Shown here: positions 18,299-25,817 of the stretch, one piece after another
Position numbering within the stretch: the first letter of the stretch is position 1
Layout: every line of letters starts with the position of its first letter
Assembly: GCF_014646295.1 (NCBI RefSeq)
Contig: NZ_BMNE01000001.1
Span: 1-64,000 of the forward strand
Length of the DNA stretch: 64,000 bases
Reading direction: 5' to 3'
DNA from: Nocardia rhizosphaerihabitans
Lineage (GTDB): Bacteria > Actinomycetota > Actinomycetes > Mycobacteriales > Mycobacteriaceae
The notes under the pieces: model-generated
What the model was told of the DNA's origin: nothing
What the model saw: the letters and a program-made list of their open reading frames with translations, nothing else
Database searches by the model: none
Translations under genes and position numbers: made by a program

Positions 18299-18838
18299 CT
18301 ATCGAACTCTGGCGATTATATCGAGAATGAGGACTCGCAGCCTGATACTCCGAGGTTCTGCGGGATCCGTCGCGAAACCGACAGTGAAGCACCTAGGGGG
18401 AGGGGTTCACACAGTCGACCGGATACGCGCGTCTACCGTCATGCCAGCGCGAACTCAGCTTCGACAACCAGCCGACCAGGGTGAATTCCCAGGTCGCCCG
18501 CGTTCCCATCTTCGATGTGCCCCGCCGAGGGCGCGAACCTGCGACGACCCGTCAGGACAGGCATTGATCCAGGCTTCCCAGCTCTAGCCTGCGCCTGCAG
18601 TGGCGCGGAACCGGCGTCTGACGCCACGCCCGAAACACCGACTTCTTGTGCCGTGGTTGCGGGCGGTGGCTTTGCCGCCGCACCACAACGCACACCAGAC
18701 GGGGGTCGCGGCCACCTGGTCGGCGTGGATTCCGGTTTCGACGGCCCGCGAGGGCGGCACCGGCTTCTTCGCGCCGACCCGGTTTCGGCGTGGCAGCGCG
18801 CCTGCGCCACAGTGAACACAGCCGTGGTGGCGATGTCG
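18299..18838. other. Gene-poor stretch upstream of cmtR
   Basis: The left edge should hold the cmtR promoter/operator. The remainder has overlapping open frames on both strands with no recognisable family and compositional signs of decay. I call no gene here. Confidence 0.4.
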
Positions 18839-18993
18839 ATCTTCCTGCGGCAGGTAAGTTCCGGCGTCGGCTCAAGGTCGGCAATGGCGAGATCATCGCC
18901 CAGTCTCAGGCTTACGAGTCCAAGGAGGCAGCGAAGAAGGGCATCTCCTCGGTCCAGAACAGCGCCCCGGGCGCCACGATCGTCGACACGTAG
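18839..18993 (+). pseudogene. Frameshifted DUF1508 (YegP-like) gene
   Basis: The C-terminal 45 or so residues (AAGKFRRRLKVGNGEIIAQS, then YESKEAAKKGISSVQ) are near-identical to the intact DUF1508 gene at 30819-31010. After GATCTTC the intact copy has 18 nt to the shared GGTAAG region and this copy has 14. That 4-nt loss puts the start out of frame, and no alternative in-frame start is close. Confidence 0.7.
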
Positions 18994-19080
18994 CTGCGCC
19001 CGGGGCGTGCCGGGCGAGACGAACAGCTAGCGGCCGGGGCGGATGGGAACTCCACGGGCACGGAGCCCGTCGACCCGCAG

Positions 19081-19120
19081 AACGGCCCCAGGATCCCTCG
19101 GCGGGGAACCTGGGGCCGTT
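19081..19120. terminator. Bidirectional terminator-like hairpin
   Basis: Perfect 12-bp arms AACGGCCCCAGG (19081-19092) and CCTGGGGCCGTT (19109-19120) with a 16-nt loop. It lies between the DUF1508 remnant and the end of the leftward membrane-protein gene. Confidence 0.7.
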
Positions 19121-19156
19121 TCGCGTTGTCGGTCCACCCCGTGTAGATCTCGGTGG

Positions 19157-20440
19157 TCAGATCGTCGGCGGCCCGGCTCGGTGGCGTGCCTCATCCGCCG
19201 CCTGCAGGATGGATCGCACGGCCTCCAGCTGCTTCTGTCGCGGCCGGTCTGCGCCGGGGGAGTTCGCGCACAGCATCGCTACCGCGGTCGCCGAGCCCAA
19301 GACGCCGACCAGGATTGACCCGAAGACGGGGAAACCGGTGTGCGCCGCGGCGGTGCCCAGGGTGATCCCGCACCAAAGCGCGGCAATGAGCGCGAACACA
19401 CCGTGGGTGCTGGTGGCGATATCGGCCAGCTTGGTCAGGCTGAACCACATCGGCGCCATGGTGAACACGACGAACCCGGTGAGCGTCGCGATAGGCAGCA
19501 CCGGGACCGCCGCCCAGGCGAGCACCCCAGCGCACAATCCGCCGAAGGCGGCCAGGGCCAGCCGGGTCGGTGTCAGCCCCGAGGGTTCACTGGAGCGGTG
19601 TGTCCACGCGGTGATCATCATCAGCAGCACCACCGCGACGATCACCGAGATGATGCCGGTCAGCCCGCCGGTGAACCGGTGCCCGAACCAGACGGCCACC
19701 GCGAGCGGGTAGAGCGCCATCAGGAGCATCACCAATGGGACCACCCGGACGGCCAGCATGCCCAATCCTGATCCGGTCGCCGCCGGCGGGCTCTGATTCG
19801 GCGCGGGCGGTCGGTGCGCGAGATCCATGCAGATGCACGGATCCCCGTGGGCGTGGGCGGTCGTCCACATCGTTGTTTGCACGGTGAGATCTTCTTCCCG
19901 CGGTGGCTGCGAGTGCGCCGCGGAAAGCGCAGCGGCGCCGCGCTGGCGCGGGACTTCCGTCAGCGGGTACTGCTCGTCGTCCCATTCCTCCCAGACGGGC
20001 TCGGGAGTGCTTTTCGGCAGAGCGGTGTCGTCATCCTCGGCCGGCGGCAGGACTCGCCTGGCCGAGGACTTCTTTCGGATCGGCAGAGCGGTGTCGTCGT
20101 CCTCGGCCGGTGGCAAGACCCTCCCGGCCGAGGCGTTCTGCCGAATCGGGTTGCCGCTGACCTCATCCCACAGTTCCAGCATGCGGTCGACGTTGCGCTG
20201 CGGCACCCGGCAGGCATGCAGAAACGCTTCGACCTGGTTTCGGTTCTTGGGCAGCGTGTTGTTGTTGGGGTCGATGAACCGGTATGCCGTGGAACGTGGA
20301 AGCCCTGAGTAGATGGCGATCTGGCCCGCGGTGAAGCCCGACACCTCGTGGATTCGCCGCAGCATTGCCATGTACGCGGCGGCGGCGGTGTCGTTCGGGT
20401 CCTCGGCCTTGTTGTGCCGAGGGTTGACCGGAATCGTCAC
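19157..20440 (-). CDS. Membrane protein with N-terminal HTH domain and internal repeat
   Basis: 427 aa from GTG 20440, which overlaps the previous TGA. Residues 25-95 form an HTH (VSGFTAGQIAIYSGLPRSTAYRF, within the phrase ending LELWDEVSG). A linker repeats RVLPPAEDDDTALP twice, about 22 residues apart (66 bp at DNA level). The C-terminal half has several hydrophobic segments (MLAVRVVPLVMLLMALYPLA, ISVIVAVVLLMMITAW and others), about six to eight membrane spans. This suggests a membrane-tethered DNA-binding protein, but partners and signal are unknown. Confidence 0.72.
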   Translation of the reverse strand: MTIPVNPRHNKAEDPNDTAAAAYMAMLRRIHEVSGFTAGQIAIYSGLPRSTAYRFIDPNNNTLPKNRNQVEAFLHACRVPQRNVDRMLELWDEVSGNPIRQNASAGRVLPPAEDDDTALPIRKKSSARRVLPPAEDDDTALPKSTPEPVWEEWDDEQYPLTEVPRQRGAAALSAAHSQPPREEDLTVQTTMWTTAHAHGDPCICMDLAHRPPAPNQSPPAATGSGLGMLAVRVVPLVMLLMALYPLAVAVWFGHRFTGGLTGIISVIVAVVLLMMITAWTHRSSEPSGLTPTRLALAAFGGLCAGVLAWAAVPVLPIATLTGFVVFTMAPMWFSLTKLADIATSTHGVFALIAALWCGITLGTAAAHTGFPVFGSILVGVLGSATAVAMLCANSPGADRPRQKQLEAVRSILQAADEARHRAGPPTI

Positions 20441-20859
20441 CTGACGCCTCCGCTGCCGAGGCTGTTGAAGAGCGCGCCGAGCAGGCGGCAGACGGCGCGG
20501 GCGGCGCCGCCCAGCACAGTGCTCGGCAGGACCAGCCCGACCAACGGGACCGCGATCGCCATCAGATACTGCACGGCCAGTAGAGGATCGGTGCCGCGGG
20601 CGACGAGCAGGTAGTGGTAGACGAACCCGGCCACCACGATCGTCGCGGCCAGAAACGACTCCGGCCACGACAACGCCGGCCGGGTGGCCGGTTGCGGAGT
20701 CGGTGCGATCGAGATCGGAGAGGGGTCAGGGGGCTGGGCATGGCGTTGCCGCAGGCGCAGGGACACTTCGGTTTCTTCCCGTTCGGGAAGGCGGCCGAGG
20801 GCAGACAAGGCATTTCGATGCCCGCAGCTCGCACGCGGAACCTCGATCGCAACACACAC
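20437..20859 (-). CDS. Small membrane protein coupled to the HTH membrane protein
   Basis: 140 aa. The basic front has Cys2 and Cys12 (MCVAIEVPRASCGHRN) and a Pro-rich linker. Two hydrophobic segments follow (SFLAATIVVAGFVYHYLLV and LLAVQYLMAIAVPLVGLVL). Its stop overlaps the downstream start. No family recognised; likely a partner of the next gene product. Confidence 0.6.
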   Translation of the reverse strand: MCVAIEVPRASCGHRNALSALGRLPEREETEVSLRLRQRHAQPPDPSPISIAPTPQPATRPALSWPESFLAATIVVAGFVYHYLLVARGTDPLLAVQYLMAIAVPLVGLVLPSTVLGGAARAVCRLLGALFNSLGSGGVR

Positions 20860-21728
20860 GCTTGAACTGCGCCCCGGCCACCTTCAAATGGTGCAGAGAC
20901 AGCCGAGACTTCGAGTGATCAAGGTTCGGCACCGAGTCCTCGAGTTCCCGCTCGCGGACAAGGTCTGGTCCGGGTGGTCCGGAGCCAGCGGTTGATCATT
21001 CTGCCACTGTCACGAGATGATTACGACGTCCCGAACTTCCGATGTGCCAGGTGATTTCGAACTGGCGTCCAACGGGTGGCCGCCAAACTGTCGAACACGC
21101 GTTCGCTAGCGCACCGTTAGTGTGTCCAGCAGGGGCCGGAATCTGCCACCAGGGTGTCCTGATAGCGCGTCTTCGCCCCGGAACGTTGGACACATCCTCG
21201 GGCGAATTCGGTCCTGATCTCCCTGTTCTCGGCCGTTCGTGTCCATTGGCGCCGGAACTTGCTTGTCCAGCGTGACGTTGGACGACACGGTTGTGCCTTA
21301 GTGTGTAACTACGGCCCCAAAGCTACTTGCGAGTAACTACCGCGATAGGGTGCCAGATACCCCGGATGGTCGATTGAGACAGCCGAGCAGACCGGGTACC
21401 CGGCGATCGCCTGTTCCCGCAGGCCCGTCGAGAACAAGGCCTCAGGTGCCCACTGGCGACCTGAGGCCTTCCTCGTTTCCGCACTGCGACGACGACGTTC
21501 GGCGCTGCCAAAAAGCCGACGGCATGCTGCAAAGCCCACCGCGTACGACAATCACGCTCCTACTGATCGCTGTCGCCGTCGCATCCGGCCCAATCCGAGC
21601 CGGCGGTAGGCAGCTGATGCGGCCCGCCGCATCGGCGCTCGGCCGACGGCATAGGTGACGAGGCACTACCGACCAGCAACGACACCCCGCCGGAGATCAC
21701 CACGTTCGCGTGGAAGACGCTGAACTCG
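20860..21728. other. Gene-free region of about 870 bp
   Basis: No open frame on either strand resembles a protein. The left part presumably holds the promoter for the leftward pair ending at 19157. The only clear structure is the hairpin at 21436-21470. Confidence 0.4.
21436..21470. terminator. Perfect 12-bp hairpin
   Basis: Arms AAGGCCTCAGGT and ACCTGAGGCCTT are perfectly complementary with an 11-nt loop, followed by CCTCGTTTCC. A strong intrinsic terminator candidate in otherwise empty DNA; it could end the leftward transcripts of the 21729-22622 genes. Confidence 0.65.
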
Positions 21729-22276
21729 TCATTGGGCGAGCCGGGCCGTGGCGGCGCTGTGTTCGGGTACCAACAGCACCGGCCGGTTTCCGTGGTGGAT
21801 CAAACGCGCCGAGACCGATTCCCCGAGCAAGCGCTCGACCAGCGAGACCACGCCGTGGCGTGGGGCACCGAGCACGATCATCGACGCGTCGTGATCGTCG
21901 GCGATCACACTCAACATCTGGGCCGGGTTGCCGCGGCGGGCGTAGTAGGACCAGTTGCCGGGCAAAGCGGTCAGCATCGAGCACGCGTACTCGCGTTCAC
22001 GCTCGACAACCTCGGCGATCGCCTGGTCCCAATCCGCGGCGTCGGGGTCGATGGGCAGGTCGTCGGTATCGACGACATGGGCTACATGCAGGTACGCGTT
22101 CAGGGCAATGGCCATACCGATCGCGTAGTCGAGGGCGACATGGCTGGCGTTGTGCGGTCGAATCCGACCACCACATGGGCGGCCGGGAGCCTCGGTCCAG
22201 CGGGCCCGTCCACCCGGACAGGTTCTCGCCAGGGCGGGGTCGGGCCGCCTCCGCGTCGCTCGGGGATATCGCTCAT
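21729..22276 (-). pseudogene. Universal stress protein, frameshifted
   Basis: An N-terminal part (MSDIPERRGG, then AAHVVVGFDRTT) lies in one frame and the rest (HVALDYAIGMAIALNAYLHV through VLGAPRHGVVSLVERLLGES and PVLLVPE) in another. The switch is near 22150, where one base is missing relative to a continuous Usp domain. The late GAPRHG and GES motifs are the ATP-binding loop of the UspA class. Either a true pseudogene or a sequencing error. Confidence 0.75.
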
Positions 22277-22286
22277 CGTGTTGTCC

Positions 22287-22622
22287 TCACCATCGTGCCA
22301 GGGCCAACCCGGCCGCACCCGCTAGAACCGTCAACGCCAACGTGAGCGAGGCGTTGACCGCAGCGGCTCGATACCGTTGGCGCTGGATCAAACGCACTGT
22401 CTCGAAGCTGGCGGTACTGAAGGTCGTGTACCCACCACAGAACCCGATTCCCACAACCGTCTGCACCGAACCCGGCACCCCATCGAAGACGATCAGCCCC
22501 GTCACGAACCCCAGCAGCAACGATCCGGTCACGTTGACGACCACCGTCGCCCAACCATGGACTTGCTCACCGGCTGACCTACTCCCCCGAATTCCAGGCC
22601 GCGGTACGAACCGCGCGAGCAC
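22287..22622 (-). CDS. crcB: CrcB/Fluc fluoride channel, N-terminus doubtful
   Basis: 111 aa from the first available start. The core is diagnostic: VVVNVTGSLLLGF, then GFCGGYTTFSTASFET with the Phe/Thr box of Fluc channels, then a last membrane helix LALTVLAGAAGLALA. CrcB works as a dual-topology dimer exporting fluoride. The usual first helix (GA-GA-RY type) is missing from this frame; pieces resembling it lie in other frames up to about 22690, including GAIAGAVL and YSARAVRT. The front may therefore have been lost by frameshifts. It lies 10 bp upstream of the broken stress-protein gene on the same strand. Confidence 0.72.
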   Translation of the reverse strand: MLARFVPRPGIRGSRSAGEQVHGWATVVVNVTGSLLLGFVTGLIVFDGVPGSVQTVVGIGFCGGYTTFSTASFETVRLIQRQRYRAAAVNASLTLALTVLAGAAGLALARW

Positions 22623-23011
22623 TGTATGGGTTGCGGCGGCAGGACTGCACCGGCGATAGCCCCGGTCGCCGCGGGCATGAGCCGGACCGGCCAGCGAGTC
22701 CGGCCCCCTCCTGTCCTGCGGCGAAGTACAGGTCAGTCACATCGCCGCGGGAACCCTCCCGGCGCCGGGGCCGTCCAATCCGAGCATGGGAATGGACTCT
22801 GTAGACCGCCAAGCGCTACTCGATGCTGGACTGGATCCAGATGACCCGCAGGTCTGGGCCGTGCTTCTCTGGGGGTCGGGCTGCTGACGATCACCGATTT
22901 GTCGGAGTTAGTGCAGCTCAGTGGCTTCCGTGAAGACGGTAGCAAACTGCAACAGCTGTCGTGCAGCATCGGTGACATGGGGCAGGGCTCTGCGGCCCGT
23001 AGGGTTGCTGT
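22623..23011. other. Gap with CrcB front remnants and a possible tiny ORF
   Basis: The left part has the out-of-frame crcB-like sequence. On the plus strand, ATG 22786 to TGA 22887 encodes about 33 residues (DRQALLDAGLDPDDPQVWAV near the front), a composition seen at the start of short actinobacterial proteins. It may be a truncated fragment. Nothing else is convincing. Confidence 0.35.
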
Positions 23012-23359
23012 ATGAGCGAGCCGGATTGGTATTGCGATCAGGTCATCCCTCGCGCGATCGACGTGGATGTCGTGGCCGAGACGGACGACGTGCTGGCCTT
23101 CCGGCCGCCGATCCGAGGGTTCGGAACCGAGCATGTAATCGTCGTGCCGAAAAGGCATGTCCGTTCCTTGCTGGAACTGGACCCGGCGCTGGGCGCCGAA
23201 TTGCTAAGGGTCACACAGGATGTCGCGCGCCAAGTTGTTGATGCGCATGGAGGGTGTCAGGTTTTGACGACGCTTGGAGACGAACAGCACAACCGGCATC
23301 TCCATCTGCATGTTGCTGCTGGTGAGGGTGTCGCTCGATTCGTCCGCCGAAAGGATTAG
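23012..23359 (+). CDS. HIT-family nucleotide hydrolase/transferase
   Basis: 115 aa, typical for histidine-triad proteins. The triad is HLHLH at residues 96-100, with His98 the expected nucleophile region, preceded by TTLGDEQHNR. VIVVPKRHVRSLLEL is the conserved middle strand. HIT proteins cleave nucleoside phosphoramidates or related nucleotide conjugates in the cytosol. It stands alone on its strand. Confidence 0.85.
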   Translation: MSEPDWYCDQVIPRAIDVDVVAETDDVLAFRPPIRGFGTEHVIVVPKRHVRSLLELDPALGAELLRVTQDVARQVVDAHGGCQVLTTLGDEQHNRHLHLHVAAGEGVARFVRRKD

Positions 23360-23404
23360 CTGGGCGGGCAGGGATAAGAAGCTCGGCGCGAATGTTCACC
23401 CAGC

Positions 23405-23713
23405 TCACCGGGTGGTCCCGTCACCTCTTTGCCGCCGAGCCCTGTCCGGGTTGATGTAGAGCCGAACACCCTCATACACCACCGTATTCGGCACGTCGTC
23501 GTCGTTGTCCGGGTCGCCGGAGTCCGCAGGATCCGGCAGTTCCGCTCGCTCCTGGATAACGATCTGCGCTCGCGCAGCGCCTGGATCGAACATCTCTTGA
23601 AGCGGTCCGACGAACGTCCCCCCGAGGCCGCGGCGCTTCGCCCGAACAGCTGCCCACCCGAGCACGGCCATTGGGCCGATGATGGCGATCAGCAGTATGA
23701 ATTCCCCGCCCAT
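23405..23713 (-). CDS. Small membrane protein with acidic tail
   Basis: 102 aa from ATG 23713; in-frame starts further up (23833, 24022) would add unconvincing sequence that overlaps the divergent esterase leader. One hydrophobic segment (GGEFILLIAIIGPMAVLGWAA) is followed by basic residues, a GTFVGPLQEMFDPG region, an acidic linker SGDPDNDDD and a basic C-terminus. Function unknown. Confidence 0.5.
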   Translation of the reverse strand: MGGEFILLIAIIGPMAVLGWAAVRAKRRGLGGTFVGPLQEMFDPGAARAQIVIQERAELPDPADSGDPDNDDDVPNTVVYEGVRLYINPDRARRQRGDGTTR

Positions 23714-23903
23714 GTCGACGAGCGTACCGATGAAATCCTTCGCTCCGCTCAGGAGAGCGAGGGCCAGCGTCGCACCACAATGCCGCGCTTCGGATACCGC
23801 AGGTAGCCGGGATCCTCTGGAACAGGTTGCCATGCTTGCCGAGAGCCGGACTAGGCTGAACCGGTCGAGGGCGAGCACCGTCCAGACCGGGGAGGGAATT
23901 ATC

Positions 23904-25130
23904 TTGTTGGGCAGGGTATTTCGATGGCTGTTGATTCTCCTGATGGCCTCGGCGTGGGCGGCGGTTGGCGTTGTTGCCCGAGCCGAACCAGCGCCGTCGC
24001 AACAGGCATCGGCCGTCGTCACCCTGCCTGAGCCGACCGGCTCTGAAGCAATCGGCGTGGTCGATTTGCATCTGGTCGATCCGTCTCGTCACGATCCGTA
24101 TCTCCCGACTCGTACACGCGAGTTGATGGTCAGCATTTGGTATCCCGCCGCCGATCAAGCAGCAATACCGTTGCGGCCCTGGGTTTCCGAACAAGTGTCC
24201 CGGGCGTACTCGGACGGCCTGGCCAAGGTCGGTCTGCCGATCACGGGGTCGTGGACCTTGGCATCGAGCCACGGTCGGGTCGATGCGGCTGCGGACAGCG
24301 CGGGTGGGCGGCGACCGATCGTATTGTTCTCCCCAGGCATGGGCATGCCGCGCGAGACCAGCACCGCCCAAGCCGAAGACCTCGCCAGTCACGGATTCGT
24401 CGTGGTCACCATCAGCCACACCTATGAATCGCAGGCGACAGAGTTCCCCGACGGACGACTCGAGAAAAGCGTGCTGCCGCAAGTGGTGGATGCCGAGCAG
24501 GTCAACGCGCAGATCGGACAGGCGATACAGGTCCGTGTCGCCGACACCCGATTCGTCCTCGACCAGTTGGCCGACCTCAGCACCGGTGTCGACCCGGACG
24601 CCGACGGGCATCCACTGCCCGCGAATCTCGCCGGAATACTCGACCTGTCGAAGATCGGGATGTTCGGGCATTCACTCGGCGGCGCCACCGCGGCCCAGGT
24701 GATGCACGATGATCGACGGGTCGCCGCAGGGGTGGATCTGGATGGCTCCCTGCTGGGTTCGGTGCTCACCGACGGATTGGACCGCCCGTTCGTACTGATC
24801 GGCAGCGCTGGTCGCGAACGAGCCCAGGACCCCAGCTGGCAGCAATTCTGGGCCGCCGATCACGGACCGAAACTGGAATTCCGGCTCGACGGCTCGCAAC
24901 ATCTCTCCTTCAGCGACAACCAGCTGATCGTTCCAGCTCTGGCTGCCGCGGGCATCGTGCCCGCCGATTTCGCCGCCAAGGTGGTCGGCACCATCGCCCC
25001 GCAAGACTCGCTCGATCTTCAGCGCGTCTACCTGCGTACCTTCTTCGACACGACATTCGGTCGATACGACGATCTCACGAAAACCCCAGCCACCACCTTG
25101 CTGCACCCAGGAATGATCCCGGTTCCGTAG
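23904..25130 (+). CDS. Secreted esterase/lipase of the PAF-acetylhydrolase-like family
   Basis: About 408 aa. TTG 23904 (or 23907) is preceded by GGAGGG at 23891-23896 and opens directly into a signal peptide (RVFRWLLILLMASAWAAVG) ending near ARAEPA. The body begins VVDLHLVDPSRHDPYLP and ELMVSIWYPA, typical of plasma PAF-acetylhydrolase-like alpha/beta hydrolases. The nucleophile elbow is GHSLGG at 255-260 (Ser257); Asp in GVDLDGS and His in DGSQHLSF are candidate triad partners. Probably an exported carboxylesterase of unknown substrate. Confidence 0.82.
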   Translation: MLGRVFRWLLILLMASAWAAVGVVARAEPAPSQQASAVVTLPEPTGSEAIGVVDLHLVDPSRHDPYLPTRTRELMVSIWYPAADQAAIPLRPWVSEQVSRAYSDGLAKVGLPITGSWTLASSHGRVDAAADSAGGRRPIVLFSPGMGMPRETSTAQAEDLASHGFVVVTISHTYESQATEFPDGRLEKSVLPQVVDAEQVNAQIGQAIQVRVADTRFVLDQLADLSTGVDPDADGHPLPANLAGILDLSKIGMFGHSLGGATAAQVMHDDRRVAAGVDLDGSLLGSVLTDGLDRPFVLIGSAGRERAQDPSWQQFWAADHGPKLEFRLDGSQHLSFSDNQLIVPALAAAGIVPADFAAKVVGTIAPQDSLDLQRVYLRTFFDTTFGRYDDLTKTPATTLLHPGMIPVP

Positions 25131-25296
25131 ATGCTCGCCTGATCGGGAAGGCTGACGAGTCTCACCAGACCGTCGATGCAACGCGTTCTGTATAGCCGCA
25201 CGTCGCGCGGTTCGAGCTGTGCGGCGAGCCTAGCTGTTGCCGATACCTCCCGACTCCGGCAGTGGGGCTGGCCGCTCCTGCCCCTGAAACCGGCGG

Positions 25297-25815
25297 TCAG
25301 ATCCGCTTGTTCATGTTGGCGAACAGTTCCCGGTTCGCGGCGCGGGCCGCGTCGAGTTCCTGCTCGCGTTCGCTGAGCTGGTCGACCAGCTCGACCACCT
25401 GCTGTTCCAGGCCGATGATCTGGCTTTGGAGTGCCTCGATATTTGGGGGTGCGCCGAGCCCGGATTCCTTCCAAGCCTGATCACCGAGAAGCTCGGAGAG
25501 TTTGCGTTCGAGCTGCTTGTTGTGAGCGACCAGGCGAGCGATGCGGGCCTGGGAGTTGGCGAGATCCGCCTTCAGGGACGCAGTGGTGACCGAGCCGGCC
25601 GCGCGGTCACCGGGCGGGGAGGTTTGAGCAGTACGGATCTGCGCGAGAAGGTCGCGGTGGCGATAGAGAAAGCTGCGATCAACGCCCGCGGCACGGGCGA
25701 TCGCGGACACACTGAGCTCGCTCCCATCATGGCGGGCGGTGCTGACAACCTTCATCACTCGCTGCCGTCTGCGTGCTGAATCCGCTTGGCGGCCTTGGAT
25801 CATCGAGCCGGGCAT
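25297..25815 (-). CDS. DUF6262 transposon accessory protein (TnpC-like)
   Basis: 172 aa. An HTH region (VSAIARAAGVDRSFLYRHRDL) is followed by a long coiled coil (ASLKADLANSQARIARLVAH and EALQSQIIGLEQQVVELVDQ). This is the small third protein accompanying the two recombinases of Tn554-like elements. It starts 2 nt after the tnpB stop, in one operon. Confidence 0.82.
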   Translation of the reverse strand: MPGSMIQGRQADSARRRQRVMKVVSTARHDGSELSVSAIARAAGVDRSFLYRHRDLLAQIRTAQTSPPGDRAAGSVTTASLKADLANSQARIARLVAHNKQLERKLSELLGDQAWKESGLGAPPNIEALQSQIIGLEQQVVELVDQLSEREQELDAARAANRELFANMNKRI

Positions 25816-25817
25816 GG

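Noticed and set aside
18439..18896. Several minus-strand frames upstream of the DUF1508 remnant
   Set aside because: Mutually overlapping, basic composition, no start signals and no family resemblance.
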